This document shows, one piece after another, positions 34,004 through 42,661 of a stretch of 64,000 bases of DNA. Within the stretch, counting starts at the first letter, position 1; each line of letters begins with the position of its first letter. This stretch comes from Arthrobacter crystallopoietes (GTDB lineage Bacteria; Actinomycetota; Actinomycetes; Actinomycetales; Micrococcaceae): contig NZ_CP018863.1 in assembly GCF_002849715.1 (NCBI RefSeq), positions 124,001 through 188,000 on the forward strand. Reading direction: 5' to 3'. The position numbers were made by a program, and so were the translations under genes. The notes under the pieces are model-generated. The model was not told the origin of the DNA. It saw only the letters and a program-made list of their open reading frames with translations, and made no database searches.

Positions 34004-34017
34004 CGAGTCACTTCATA

Positions 34018-35145
34018 TCAGCTCAGCCGCTCGACGGCGGCGTCGATCCGTTCATCGCTGCCGGTTAGCGCAACCCGGATGAACCCCTTGCCCTGTTCGC
34101 CGTAGAAGACCCCAGGCCCGACGACGACGCCAAGCTGGGCCAGGCGGTCCACCGTGGTCCAGGTGTCTTCGCCCGCGGTTCCCCAGAGATACAGGCCGGC
34201 CTCAGAATGCTGGATGTCGATCCCGAATTTCCGCAGGGCCGGCAGCAAGCGTTCGCGGCGCCCACGGTAGAGATCCTTCTGCGCCTGCACGTGGCCGTTG
34301 TCCGCCAGCGCGGTGCGCATCGCTTCCTGGATGGGGTACGGCACGATCATGCCGGCATGCTTGCGGCTGTTGATCAGGTTCGGCATCAGCACCGGGTCGC
34401 CCGCAACGAAAGCGGCGCGGTAGCCGGCCAGGTTCGACTGCTTGCTGAGCGAGTAGATGCTCAAGAGCCCCTCATGGCTGCCCTGGGCCACCAGCGGGTC
34501 TAGCACGCTGGGAACGGTTTCCCCGCCGCGTTCCGGGTCCCACTGACCCCAGCCCAGTTCGGCATAGCACTCATCCGACGCAACGACGGCGCCGATGGCA
34601 CGGGCCTTGTCCACGATCTCGCGCAGCGATTCGCGGCTCCGTACAATGCCGGTGGGATTACCGGGCGAGTTCACCCAGACCAGCTTGACGCGCCGACGGA
34701 CGTCGGGCTCAAGGTCGTCCAGGTTATCGGCGGCAACCGGAGTGGCACCTGCCAGCAGAGCACCGATGTCGTAAGTCGGGTAGGCCACCATGGGCCGCAC
34801 AACGACGTCGTTCTTACCCAGTCCCAGCAGCAGCGGCAGCCACGCCACCAGCTCCTTGGAGCCAACCGTGGGCATAATGGCCGCTGGATCCAGCCCGGCA
34901 ACGTTTCGGCGGCTGGCAAACCAGTCCGCGATCGCTTTCCGCAGCGCCGGCGTACCGTGCGTGGTGGGATAGCCCGGGGCGTCCGAAGCTGCCTTCAGGG
35001 CATCCTGCACCAAAGCCGGCGTGGGATCTACCGGCGTACCGATGGAGAGATTGACTGCCCCGTCCGGATGAAGCGAGGCCTTTTCGAGATAAGGCTGCAT
35101 CGTGTTCCACGGGTACTCGGGCAGGCGGAGACCAAAACCTTCCAT
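34018..35145 (-). CDS. dapC: succinyldiaminopimelate transaminase DapC
   Basis: A 375-residue class I/II PLP aminotransferase. The Schiff-base lysine sits in YSLSKQSNLAGYRAAF, and the substrate/cofactor motifs VNSPGNPTGIV and SDECYAELGW are present. The start MEGFGLRLPEYPWNTMQPY and NLSIGTPVDPTP is typical for the actinobacterial DapC subgroup, which transfers an amino group from glutamate to N-succinyl-2-amino-6-oxopimelate. The open frame runs further upstream into the ferredoxin gene, but ATG 35145 gives the family N-terminus and is 2 nt from the ferredoxin stop. This supplies the step between DapD and DapE, both encoded nearby. Confidence 0.93.
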   Translation of the reverse strand: MEGFGLRLPEYPWNTMQPYLEKASLHPDGAVNLSIGTPVDPTPALVQDALKAASDAPGYPTTHGTPALRKAIADWFASRRNVAGLDPAAIMPTVGSKELVAWLPLLLGLGKNDVVVRPMVAYPTYDIGALLAGATPVAADNLDDLEPDVRRRVKLVWVNSPGNPTGIVRSRESLREIVDKARAIGAVVASDECYAELGWGQWDPERGGETVPSVLDPLVAQGSHEGLLSIYSLSKQSNLAGYRAAFVAGDPVLMPNLINSRKHAGMIVPYPIQEAMRTALADNGHVQAQKDLYRGRRERLLPALRKFGIDIQHSEAGLYLWGTAGEDTWTTVDRLAQLGVVVGPGVFYGEQGKGFIRVALTGSDERIDAAVERLS

Positions 35146-35147
35146 GC

Positions 35148-35471
35148 CTACTCTTGGTTCTGGGGAGGCAGCACGGCGATGATCGGGTGGTCCTTGTGGG
35201 TGTTGCCGATCTTGGCGGCACCGCCCGGGGAGCCTAGATCGTCGAAGAACTCCACGTTGGCCTTGTAGTACTCGGCCCACTGCTCGGGAGTGTCATCTTC
35301 GTAATAAATGGCCTCGACCGGACACACGGGTTCACACGCGCCGCAGTCCACACACTCGTCGGGGTGGATGTAGAGGGAACGCTCGCCTTCATAGATGCAG
35401 TCCACCGGGCATTCTTCAATGCACGCCTTGTCTTTGACATCCACGCACGGCTGTGCGATTACATACGTCAC
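35148..35471 (-). CDS. fdxA: seven-iron ferredoxin (FdxA/FdxC type)
   Basis: A 107-residue ferredoxin. The cysteine pattern ACIEECPVDCIYEG and then ECVDCGACEPVCPVEAI marks one 3Fe-4S and one 4Fe-4S cluster, as in the 7Fe ferredoxins of mycobacteria and Streptomyces, which donate electrons to cytochromes P450 and other redox partners. The C-terminal 50 residues are the usual acidic helical extension. I take GTG 35471 (protein MTYVIAQPC...) because all close relatives begin there; GTG 35483 in the same frame would add four residues. It is directly followed by dapC, a known actinobacterial pairing. Confidence 0.93.
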   Translation of the reverse strand: MTYVIAQPCVDVKDKACIEECPVDCIYEGERSLYIHPDECVDCGACEPVCPVEAIYYEDDTPEQWAEYYKANVEFFDDLGSPGGAAKIGNTHKDHPIIAVLPPQNQE

Positions 35472-35550
35472 GTCCTTGAGCACCTTTCGTTGTCAGCTAC
35501 CACCAAGGGTATCGCTTGGTCCATTATCCAACAGCGGCCGAGGTCACACG

Positions 35551-35556
35551 TACTAT
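35551..35556 (+). promoter_or_regulatory. -10 hexamer for leaderless SH3-like gene
   Basis: TACTAT is followed by GAAGGG and the GTG start at 35563. The GAAGGG could also act as a weak ribosome binding site but would be too close. Confidence 0.45.
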
Positions 35557-35562
35557 GAAGGG

Positions 35563-35805
35563 GTGAGATCGGCTACGCCCTTGGACTTCCTGCGAGGAGC
35601 CGCGCCCGGAACCCGGGTAGTGGTACGCTACCGCATTGACGACGGCGTCACGGACGCGCTCGGCTACCTGATCAGCCTCAGCACCGCCGAGTGCACAGTC
35701 CGCACACGCCGCGGCGACGTGGTGGTCCCGCTGGCCCGGGTCGAGGCCGCGAAGGAAGTGCCTCCTCCCCCGGCGCCGAGGGCTCCCCGCTACCCGGCCG
35801 GCTAG
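35563..35805 (+). CDS. small SH3-like domain protein (Rv0428c N-terminal-like)
   Basis: An 80-residue protein. The core GTRVVVRYRIDDGVTDALGY and RTRRGDVVVPLARVEAAKEV looks like a small beta-barrel and resembles the N-terminal SH3-like domain of the mycobacterial acetyltransferase Rv0428c; actinobacterial relatives of this size are often labelled putative acetyltransferase although no catalytic GNAT domain is present. The C-terminus is Pro/Ala-rich (PPPPAPRAPRYPAG). The GTG start is placed 6 nt after TACTAT. It is divergent from fdxA. The domain resemblance is from memory and should be treated as tentative. Confidence 0.65.
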   Translation: MRSATPLDFLRGAAPGTRVVVRYRIDDGVTDALGYLISLSTAECTVRTRRGDVVVPLARVEAAKEVPPPPAPRAPRYPAG

Positions 35806-35864
35806 CGTTATTCACAAATCCGGACTTGTGATTGAGAAACATCAATCATCGGCTCTGCCTCACG

Positions 35865-35870
35865 TATGCT
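35865..35870 (+). promoter_or_regulatory. -10 hexamer for leaderless winged-helix regulator
   Basis: TATGCT is followed by GGAAAC and the ATG at 35877. Confidence 0.5.
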
Positions 35871-35876
35871 GGAAAC

Positions 35877-36371
35877 ATGCCAACGGACCAGGATCTTCAA
35901 GCTACCGGACGCGCGCTCAGCTCCCCCGTCCGCCTCCGCATCCTCCGCCTCTGCCTGCACCGCTCGCGGACCAACAAGGAGATTGCGGAACTGCTGGAGA
36001 TGAATCCAGCCACCTCGCTGCACCACGTGCGGACCCTGCTCAACACCGGGTTCCTCGAAGCGGAAGAACCGCGCAAGGGCAACCGCGGGGCCAAAGAAGT
36101 TCCTTATCGGGCCACCCGGATGTCCTGGGGCGCCAAAATGCCCGACGCCGCACCCGTATTGGTAGAGACGTTCCTGCAGGAAATCGACGGACTCGCCCCG
36201 GACGAGATCGAAACCACCCGCATGGGCATCAAGCTCAATGATGCCAACCGCAAGGAAATGATGGACAAGCTCCGCGCCGTGCTGGAAGAGTACGCCCGCC
36301 GGCCGGCGGATGAGGACGGCACCGCGACGTCGATCTTCCTGGCCCACCACGTGGACCGTACCGCGAACTAG
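35877..36371 (+). CDS. winged-helix transcriptional regulator (ArsR-like fold)
   Basis: A 164-residue protein whose first half is a winged helix-turn-helix: ALSSPVRLRILRLCL, then NKEIAELLEMNPATSLHHVR (recognition helix) and LLNTGFLEAEEPRKG (wing). The second half is helical and may bind a ligand or dimerise (LVETFLQEIDGLAPDEIETT). There are no cysteine clusters for metal sensing. It is similar to ArsR/HTH_20 type repressors widespread in actinobacteria. ATG 35877 follows a TATGCT hexamer by 6 nt. Its stop overlaps the convergent membrane-protein stop by 4 nt. The target genes are unknown. Confidence 0.85.
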   Translation: MPTDQDLQATGRALSSPVRLRILRLCLHRSRTNKEIAELLEMNPATSLHHVRTLLNTGFLEAEEPRKGNRGAKEVPYRATRMSWGAKMPDAAPVLVETFLQEIDGLAPDEIETTRMGIKLNDANRKEMMDKLRAVLEEYARRPADEDGTATSIFLAHHVDRTAN

Positions 36372-36859
36372 CGCCGCGGCTTGAGCGCCCAGGCGGCGGC
36401 CACGATGGCCAGCACGACGGCGACCGCCAGCCCGATCATCCAGATCTTTCCGGCGAGTTCGATGCCCAGCTGCATCTCGGCCGTGGTCTCGGTCACGATA
36501 AGCGGATCTCCGAAGAGACTGGTGGCCATGATGCCCACCAGCAGGTACGTCACCATGCCGGTCAGGCCCGTGGCCAGGACATTATCCGCCCGCATGCCGA
36601 CCCAGACCATCACCGCGAAAGCGAAAACCAGCGCCAGGACCGCTCCCCAGGGGTAAGCCTGGTCCCCCGCGTAGGCAATCTGGCCGTGCAGATTGGTACC
36701 CAGCACAGCGGCGATAACGCCACCAACGACGGCGGTGCCCCACCCTGCGAAGGGATGTGGCCGCCGTCGTACTCTGATCTGCGGTTCCTGGGCATCCGGG
36801 GATTTAAACGCCGGAGGCAACCCACTTCCATAGTCCGTGGGTTGCCTCTGCTCAGTCAT
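36368..36859 (-). CDS. four-helix membrane protein of unknown function
   Basis: A 163-residue protein. A polar N-terminus of about 40 residues is followed by four predicted transmembrane helices: AGWGTAVVGGVIAAVLGTNL, WGAVLALVFAFAVMVWVGM, LATGLTGMVTYLLVGIMATS and IWMIGLAVAVVLAIVAAAW. No family or active-site motif is recognised; related actinobacterial proteins are annotated only as hypothetical. It starts 9 nt after the typA stop, and TAAACT within that gap lies 6 nt before the ATG, so it may be transcribed on its own as a leaderless message. Confidence 0.7.
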   Translation of the reverse strand: MTEQRQPTDYGSGLPPAFKSPDAQEPQIRVRRRPHPFAGWGTAVVGGVIAAVLGTNLHGQIAYAGDQAYPWGAVLALVFAFAVMVWVGMRADNVLATGLTGMVTYLLVGIMATSLFGDPLIVTETTAEMQLGIELAGKIWMIGLAVAVVLAIVAAAWALKPRR

Positions 36860-36865
36860 ACGACC

Positions 36866-36871
36866 AGTTTA
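36866..36871 (-). promoter_or_regulatory. -10 hexamer for leaderless four-helix protein gene
   Basis: TAAACT on the minus strand is followed by GGTCGT and the ATG at 36859. It overlaps the typA stop codon. Confidence 0.4.
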
Positions 36872-38791
36872 GGCCTTGGCGCGGGCGCGGTTTGCCTTGG
36901 CCCGTTCGTTGGAGTCCAGAATCACCTTGCGGATCCTGATGGACTCCGGCGTGACCTCGACGCACTCGTCCTCGCGGGCGAATTCGAGGGACTCCTCCAG
37001 GGTGAGGATCCGCGGCGGGGTCAGGTTCTCGAAGCTGTCCGAGGAAGCGGCACGCATGTTGGTGAGCTTCTTTTCCTTGGTGATGTTCACGTCCATGTCG
37101 TCGGCGCGCGAGTTCTCGCCCACGATCATGCCTTCGTAAACCTCGGAGGTCGGCGGCACGAAGAAGGAACCGCGTTCCTGCAGGTTGATCATGGCGAACG
37201 GCGTCACGACACCGGCGCGGTCTGCAACCATGGAGCCATTGGTGCGGTATTCGATCGGGCCGGCCCACGGCTCGTAGCCTTCGGAGATGGACGCGGCGAT
37301 GCCGGCCCCGCGGGTCTCGGTCATGAACCGGGTGCGGAACCCGATCAGGCCGCGGGCGGGAACGATGAATTCCATCCGGACCCAGCCGGTGCCGTGGTTG
37401 GCCATGTTGACCATGCGGCCCTTGCGGGCGGCCATCAGCTGGGTGACGGCGCCGAGGTACTCTTCGGGCACGTCGATGGTCATGTGCTCCATCGGCTCGT
37501 GGATCTTGCCGTCGATGGTCTTAGTGACCACCTGCGGCTTGCCGACGGTGAGTTCGAAGCCCTCGCGGCGCATCTGCTCCACCAGGATGGCCAGTGCCAG
37601 CTCGCCGCGGCCCTGGACCTCCCAGGAGTCCGGACGCTCGGTCGGCAGGACCTTGAGCGAGACGTTGCCGATCAGTTCCTTGTCCAGACGGTCCTTGACC
37701 TGGCGCGCGGTGACCTTGGCGCCCTTGACCTTGCCGGCCAGCGGGGAGGTGTTGATGCCGATGGTCATGGAGATGGCCGGGTCATCAACGGTGATCATCG
37801 GCAGCGGCTGCGGGTTATCGGCATCCGTCAGGGTTTCACCGATAGTGATTTCCTCGATGCCGGCGACGGCGACAATCTCGCCCGGACCGGCCTCTTCGGC
37901 CGGAACGCGGGTCAGGCCCTTGGTAGCCAGCAGTTCGGAAATACGCACGTTCTTCAGCTCGCCGTTCTGGCGGGCCCAGGCAACGGTCTGGCCCTTCTTC
38001 AGGGTGCCGTTGTAGATGCGCAGCAGGGCCAGGCGGCCCAGGAACGGGGAGGCATCCAGGTTGGTCACGTGCGCCTGCAGGACGCCGGCCGGGTTGTAAG
38101 TAGGTGCCGGGATGTGTTCCATGATGGTGGCGAAGAGCGGTTCCAGGTCTTCATTGTCGGGAGCGGTGCCGTCCGCCGGCTGCTCCAGCGAGGCGCGTCC
38201 GAGCTTTCCGGAGGCGTAAACAACCGGCACATTCAGCACGGCGTCCAGGTCAAGGTCCGGCACTTCGTCGGCGAGGTCCGAGGCGAGGCCGAGCAGCAGA
38301 TCCATCGATTCGGCAACGACGTCGTCAATGCGGGCATCGGGGCGGTCGGTCTTGTTGACCAGCAGCACGACGGGCAGCTTGGCGGCCAGTGCCTTACGTA
38401 GCACGAAGCGGGTCTGCGGCAGCGGGCCCTCGGAAGAGTCAACCAGCAGCACGACGCCGTCCACCATGGACAGACCGCGCTCCACCTCGCCGCCGAAGTC
38501 GGCGTGGCCGGGGGTGTCGATGACGTTGATGGTGACGTTCTCACCGTTGGCGGAGGGACCGGAGTAGAACACGGTGGTGTTCTTCGCCAGAATGGTGATG
38601 CCCTTTTCGCGCTCCAGGTCACCGGAGTCCATGACGCGCTCTTCGACCTCGCCATGGCTTGAGAATGCCCCGGTCTGCTTCAGCATGGCGTCCACCAGAG
38701 TGGTCTTACCGTGGTCAACGTGGGCAACGATAGCGACGTTACGAAGGTCGCTGCGGACGGCGCTCTGCGTCGACGTGGTGGTTTCAGACAT
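36869..38791 (-). CDS. typA: ribosome-associated GTPase TypA/BipA
   Basis: A 640-residue translational GTPase. G1 is [10 protein letters not shown] at residues 23-32, G3 is [14 protein letters not shown] and G4 is VNKTDRPDA, followed by EF-Tu domain 2-like and EF-G-type domains and the BipA-specific C-terminal domain (about 550-640). TypA binds 70S ribosomes and supports growth under cold and other stresses. The family length (about 610-640) fits. The start is ATG 38791; no clear ribosome binding site is seen before it. Confidence 0.96.
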   Translation of the reverse strand: MSETTTSTQSAVRSDLRNVAIVAHVDHGKTTLVDAMLKQTGAFSSHGEVEERVMDSGDLEREKGITILAKNTTVFYSGPSANGENVTINVIDTPGHADFGGEVERGLSMVDGVVLLVDSSEGPLPQTRFVLRKALAAKLPVVLLVNKTDRPDARIDDVVAESMDLLLGLASDLADEVPDLDLDAVLNVPVVYASGKLGRASLEQPADGTAPDNEDLEPLFATIMEHIPAPTYNPAGVLQAHVTNLDASPFLGRLALLRIYNGTLKKGQTVAWARQNGELKNVRISELLATKGLTRVPAEEAGPGEIVAVAGIEEITIGETLTDADNPQPLPMITVDDPAISMTIGINTSPLAGKVKGAKVTARQVKDRLDKELIGNVSLKVLPTERPDSWEVQGRGELALAILVEQMRREGFELTVGKPQVVTKTIDGKIHEPMEHMTIDVPEEYLGAVTQLMAARKGRMVNMANHGTGWVRMEFIVPARGLIGFRTRFMTETRGAGIAASISEGYEPWAGPIEYRTNGSMVADRAGVVTPFAMINLQERGSFFVPPTSEVYEGMIVGENSRADDMDVNITKEKKLTNMRAASSDSFENLTPPRILTLEESLEFAREDECVEVTPESIRIRKVILDSNERAKANRARAKA

Positions 38792-38924
38792 GCGAGAAGG
38801 CTCAATTCAGGTGGAGAACTAAAGGGACGGCGAAATGCGCAGCCGTGCGCCCTCAAAAGGGGGCATGTACATTCTAGCGGCATAGGCAAATCCTCACCTA
38901 ATGCAGATTTTCGGACACGCCGAA

Positions 38925-38953
38925 CCGGGGCTGCGGATCACGCGCAGCCCCGG
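38925..38953 (-). terminator. terminator after the first peptide ABC operon
   Basis: CCGGGGCTGCG pairs with CGCAGCCCCGG around a 7-nt loop, 20 nt beyond the stop of the ATPase gene on the minus strand. The T tract is weak. Confidence 0.7.
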
Positions 38954-38972
38954 CCACCTATTGGGATCCGGG

Positions 38973-40664
38973 TCAGGCTACCTGGGGAGGCAGCTCCAGA
39001 GTTGATCCCGGAATAGCCGCCAGCAATGCGCGAGTGTATTCCTGCTCAGGCTCGTCGAAGACCGCATCCGTCGTGCCAGCTTCGACCACCCGGCCCTTCT
39101 CCATGACGCAAACATGATCCGCAATCTGCCGCACCACCGCGAGGTCATGGGTGATGAACAGGTAGCTCAGCCCCAGCTCGTGCTGCAGGTCGGCCAGCAG
39201 GTTCAGGATCTGGTCCTGCACCAGCACGTCCAGGGCCGATACCGCTTCGTCGCAGATCACTACTTCGGGATCGAGGGCCAGCGCACGGGCAATGGCAATC
39301 CGCTGCCGCTGGCCGCCCGAGAGCTCGTTCGGGAACCGCCGCATGACCGAGGCAGGCAGAGCCACTTGGTCCAGCAGTTTGCGCACTTTGGCTTCGCGGC
39401 TCTTTTTGTCGCCGATGTTGTGGACGCGCAACGGCTCCTCGATGGTGCGGAAAATGTTGTACATCGGATCCAGCGAGCCGTACGGGTCCTGGAAGATCGG
39501 CTGGACCCGCCGGCGGAAAGCCAGCAATTCCTTGCCCTTGAGCGAGCCCATGTCGACGCCGTCGAACCGGATTTTCCCGCTCGTCGGATCCTCGAGGTTC
39601 AGCACCATCCTTGCGACGGTGGATTTGCCTGAGCCGGACTCCCCCACCACCGCCGTGGTGGTTCCGCGTTTGATCGCGAAGGACACATCGTCCACAGCTG
39701 TGAAGTCGGTGGACTTACCGAACCCTCCCCGCAGCTTGAACACCTTGGTCAAGTTGCTGACCTCGATAACGTTGTCGGCTGTTTCCGCGGCTGCCTCTGC
39801 CGGCGCGAGCAGCTCCCCGGTCTCGATTCCGGCCGCCTTGGCCGACTGGATTCGGCGGGAAGCGAGCGACGGCGCCGCCTCCACCAACCGCTTGGTATAG
39901 GGGTGGCGCGGATTGGTCAGAATCTCCTGGGCGGGGCCGGACTCCACTACGCGGCCCTTGTACATGACCACCACTTTCCGCGCGCGTTCGGCGGCCAGTC
40001 CCAGGTCGTGGGTAATCAGCAGCACTGCCGTGCCCAGCTCCGCCGTCATGGTTTCCAAGTGGTCCAGGATCTGCCGCTGCACGGTAACGTCCAAGGCGGA
40101 CGTCGGTTCATCGGCGATCAGCAGCCGCGGACGGCAGGACAGCCCGATCGCGATCAGCGCCCGCTGACGCATGCCGCCGGAGAACTCATGCGGGAATTGC
40201 CTGGCGCGCCGTTCGGCGTCCGGCAGCCCCGCTTCGGCCAGCACCTTGGCGACGTCGGAAGGCCCGGCCGGGAGACCGTTGGCCTTCAGCGTCTCCCGTA
40301 CCTGGAAACCGATCTTCCAGACCGGGTTCAGATTGGACATGGGATCCTGCGGGACCATGCCGATGGAACTGCCCCGTAGCTCCACAATGCGCTTGCTGCT
40401 GGCCCCCGTCAGGTCTTCGCCGGCGAAGGTAATCCGGCCGCCGCTGACCCTGCCGTTTCCCGGCAGCAGTCCGATGGCGGCCAGTGCCGTCGTGGACTTT
40501 CCCGACCCGGACTCCCCCACGATGGCTACCGTCTCACCCGGCATGACTGTCAGGTGAGCATCCCTGACCGCCTGCACTTCGCCGGTGGACGTGGCGAAGC
40601 TGATGGCCAGGTCCCGGATCTCCAGCAGGGGTTCGTTGCTATTGACTTCGTTGATCACTGTCAT
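38973..40664 (-). CDS. peptide ABC importer, fused double ATPase (DppD-DppF type)
   Basis: A 563-residue protein with two ABC ATPase modules in one chain. Module 1 (about 10-265) has Walker A GESGSGKSTTA, signature FSGGMRQRALIAIGL and Walker [17 protein letters not shown]. Module 2 (about 300-550) has GESGSGKSTVAR, LSGGQRQRIAIARAL and VVICDEAVSALDVLVQ. The oligopeptide-specific stretches after Walker B (NLLADLQHELGLSYLFITHD) place it in the Dpp/Opp family. It energises the permease encoded just upstream. ATG 40664 overlaps that gene's stop by 4 nt. Last gene of a binding protein, permease B, permease C, ATPase operon. Confidence 0.92.
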   Translation of the reverse strand: MTVINEVNSNEPLLEIRDLAISFATSTGEVQAVRDAHLTVMPGETVAIVGESGSGKSTTALAAIGLLPGNGRVSGGRITFAGEDLTGASSKRIVELRGSSIGMVPQDPMSNLNPVWKIGFQVRETLKANGLPAGPSDVAKVLAEAGLPDAERRARQFPHEFSGGMRQRALIAIGLSCRPRLLIADEPTSALDVTVQRQILDHLETMTAELGTAVLLITHDLGLAAERARKVVVMYKGRVVESGPAQEILTNPRHPYTKRLVEAAPSLASRRIQSAKAAGIETGELLAPAEAAAETADNVIEVSNLTKVFKLRGGFGKSTDFTAVDDVSFAIKRGTTTAVVGESGSGKSTVARMVLNLEDPTSGKIRFDGVDMGSLKGKELLAFRRRVQPIFQDPYGSLDPMYNIFRTIEEPLRVHNIGDKKSREAKVRKLLDQVALPASVMRRFPNELSGGQRQRIAIARALALDPEVVICDEAVSALDVLVQDQILNLLADLQHELGLSYLFITHDLAVVRQIADHVCVMEKGRVVEAGTTDAVFDEPEQEYTRALLAAIPGSTLELPPQVA

Positions 40665-41617
40665 CGTTTTCTGGCCTTCGGGTCCAGGGCATCCCGCAGC
40701 GCGTCCCCAAGCATGATGAAGCTCAGGACGGTCACGGAGAGTGCGGCAGCGGGCCACAGCAGGGTGGAGGGATTCGAGCGCAGGGAAACCTGCGCCGAGG
40801 AGATGTCGTTGCCCCAGCTCATCACGTCCGGCGGCAGCCCGATACCGAGGAAGGACAATGTTGCCTCGGCGACGATAAAGATGCCCAGGTTAACGGTGGC
40901 CACAACGATGACCGGCGCCAGCGAGTTCGGGATGACATGCCGCACCAGCGCGGCGGGCCGGGAGACGCCCAATGATCTGGCCGCGGTCACGAAGTCCGCG
41001 TTCCGCACGGAAAGGACCGCGCCGCGGGTGATCCGGGCGATCTGAGGCCACCCGAACACCGTCAGCGTGATCACCACTGTCCAGACGTTTCGGTTTTCCC
41101 GGAAGAACGGCAACTGCATGATGATGATGGCGCCAAGAATCAGCGGCAGCGCGAAGAACACGTCGCCCAGACGCGCGATTACGGCGTCGAGCCAGCCGCC
41201 GTAGAAGCCCGCGATGGCGCCAAGGGTTCCACCGATAATCAGTGCGCCCAACGTGGCGAAAATGCCCACCGTGAGCGACGCCTGCGTACCGTAGACGATC
41301 CGGGAAAATACGTCGCAGCCCTGCAGCGTGAAGCCCAGCGGGTGTCCGGGTGCCGGGTCGCCGTCGGAATTCGCCAGCAGGCAGTTCTGGTTGGGCGGCG
41401 TCTGGGTGAAGACACCGGGGAACAGGGCCACGAAGACAATCAGGACAATCAACAGGGTGGAAATGATGAACAGCGGTTGCTTGCGCAGATTCCGCCACGC
41501 CTCGCCCCAGAGGCTCAGCGGCTGTACGTCCTCGGCCACGTTGTCCGTGGCCTGGAGTGGGGTCTCGTCGAGCGGAGCGACGTAGTGTTCGATCTTTTCA
41601 GTGGGTTTCTCAGGCAT
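40661..41617 (-). CDS. peptide ABC importer permease, DppC-type
   Basis: A 318-residue permease. An N-terminal cytoplasmic segment of about 45 residues (with the OppC_N pattern ending SLWGEAWRNLRKQPLFIIST) precedes six helices. The EAA loop is RNADFVTAARSLGVSRPAALVRHVIPN, and the end reads SFIMLGDALRDALDPKAR, typical of DppC/OppC. It forms the channel with the DppB-type partner. ATG 41617 overlaps the end of that partner gene by 8 nt. Confidence 0.92.
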   Translation of the reverse strand: MPEKPTEKIEHYVAPLDETPLQATDNVAEDVQPLSLWGEAWRNLRKQPLFIISTLLIVLIVFVALFPGVFTQTPPNQNCLLANSDGDPAPGHPLGFTLQGCDVFSRIVYGTQASLTVGIFATLGALIIGGTLGAIAGFYGGWLDAVIARLGDVFFALPLILGAIIIMQLPFFRENRNVWTVVITLTVFGWPQIARITRGAVLSVRNADFVTAARSLGVSRPAALVRHVIPNSLAPVIVVATVNLGIFIVAEATLSFLGIGLPPDVMSWGNDISSAQVSLRSNPSTLLWPAAALSVTVLSFIMLGDALRDALDPKARKR

Positions 41618-42536
41618 AACGAATCCTCGGATCAAGCCAGGCGTACAGAACATCGACCAGCAGATTGGCCAGGATGTAGACCATCACCAGCACGCTGACA
41701 ATGGACACGATGGTCGGCCCTTCGCCGCGGAGAACGGACTGGTAGAGCCGCTGGCCGACGCCGGGCACATTGAAGATTCCTTCCGTTACGATCGCGCCGC
41801 CCATGAGGGCGCCGAGATCCGCTCCAAGGAAGGTGACCACGGGAATCATCGAGTTCCGCAGGATATGGACGACGACGACGCGTTGCCTGCTCAAGCCTTT
41901 CGCCGTCGCGGTACGCACGTAGTCCGCATGCATATTTTCGATAATCGACGTTCGGGTCAGGCGCAGCACGTAGGCAAAGGACACCAGTCCCAGCACGATC
42001 GCCGGCAGGATCAGGTCAAACCAACCGGCATCGCCGCCGACTGTGGGTTTGGCCCAGCCAAGTTTGACTCCGACCACAAACTGCATCACAAAACCCAGCA
42101 CGAAGATGGGGATGGCAATGACGATCAGCGAGGCCACCAGGACGGTGCCGTCGAACAGCTTTCCCTTGCGCAGGCCGGCGATGACACCGAAGATAATGCC
42201 GAATACGGCCTCGAAGATCAGTGCCAGGATCGCCAGCCTGATCGTCACGGGGAAAATCTGGACCAGCACCTCGGCAACGGGCCTGCCGGAAAAATCATTG
42301 CCCAGATTAAAGGTGACCAGGTTCTTCAGGTACAGGAAATACTGCACCAGAAACGGCTCATCCAGGTTGTATTGCTCCCTGAGCTGGGCGGCGACAGCTT
42401 CATTGACCGGACGGTCGCCGAACAGCGCCTGGATGGGGTCGCCTGGCAGCGAAAATACCAGGAAATATACGAGAAAGGTTGCCCCGAAGAAGACGGGGAT
42501 CATTTGGAGGAACCGCCGGATGATGTACCACGTCAT
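41610..42536 (-). CDS. peptide ABC importer permease, DppB-type
   Basis: A 308-residue permease of six helices, starting MTWYIIRRFLQMIPVFFGAT, the standard DppB/OppB N-terminus, with FSLPGDPIQALFGDRP following. The EAA loop is MHADYVRTATAKGLSRQRVVVVHILRN and the C-terminus DVLYAWLDPRIRYA is also family-specific. It lies downstream of the binding-protein gene, separated by 125 nt that hold a strong hairpin. ATG 42536. Confidence 0.93.
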   Translation of the reverse strand: MTWYIIRRFLQMIPVFFGATFLVYFLVFSLPGDPIQALFGDRPVNEAVAAQLREQYNLDEPFLVQYFLYLKNLVTFNLGNDFSGRPVAEVLVQIFPVTIRLAILALIFEAVFGIIFGVIAGLRKGKLFDGTVLVASLIVIAIPIFVLGFVMQFVVGVKLGWAKPTVGGDAGWFDLILPAIVLGLVSFAYVLRLTRTSIIENMHADYVRTATAKGLSRQRVVVVHILRNSMIPVVTFLGADLGALMGGAIVTEGIFNVPGVGQRLYQSVLRGEGPTIVSIVSVLVMVYILANLLVDVLYAWLDPRIRYA

Positions 42537-42612
42537 TGTGTAGCTTCTTCCGACGGAACCAGCAGGAGACTAGTCATTCACATGCCTGTTCTTTGCGAGT
42601 CCGGCACAGCAC

Positions 42613-42641
42613 GGGGGCCGGCCAAAGGATGGCCGGCCCCC
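42613..42641 (-). promoter_or_regulatory. intercistronic hairpin between peptide-binding protein and permease genes
   Basis: GGGGGCCGGCC and GGCCGGCCCCC form a perfect 11-bp stem with a 7-nt loop, 20 nt after the binding-protein stop on the minus strand. No T tract follows, so partial attenuation or mRNA end protection is likely. Confidence 0.7.
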
Positions 42642-42661
42642 GAACAGCCGCTAGATAATTC

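Noticed and set aside
33993..34014. Possible CRP/GlxR operator upstream of gltA
   Set aside because: TGTGAC and GTCACT are 7 nt apart, leaving 9 nt between TGTGA and TCAC, not the 6 nt required for TGTGA-N6-TCACA.
36686..38401. 571-codon open frame on plus opposite typA
   Set aside because: Antisense to the unmistakable TypA GTPase; composition (His/Gly/Asp-rich) is typical of a shadow frame.
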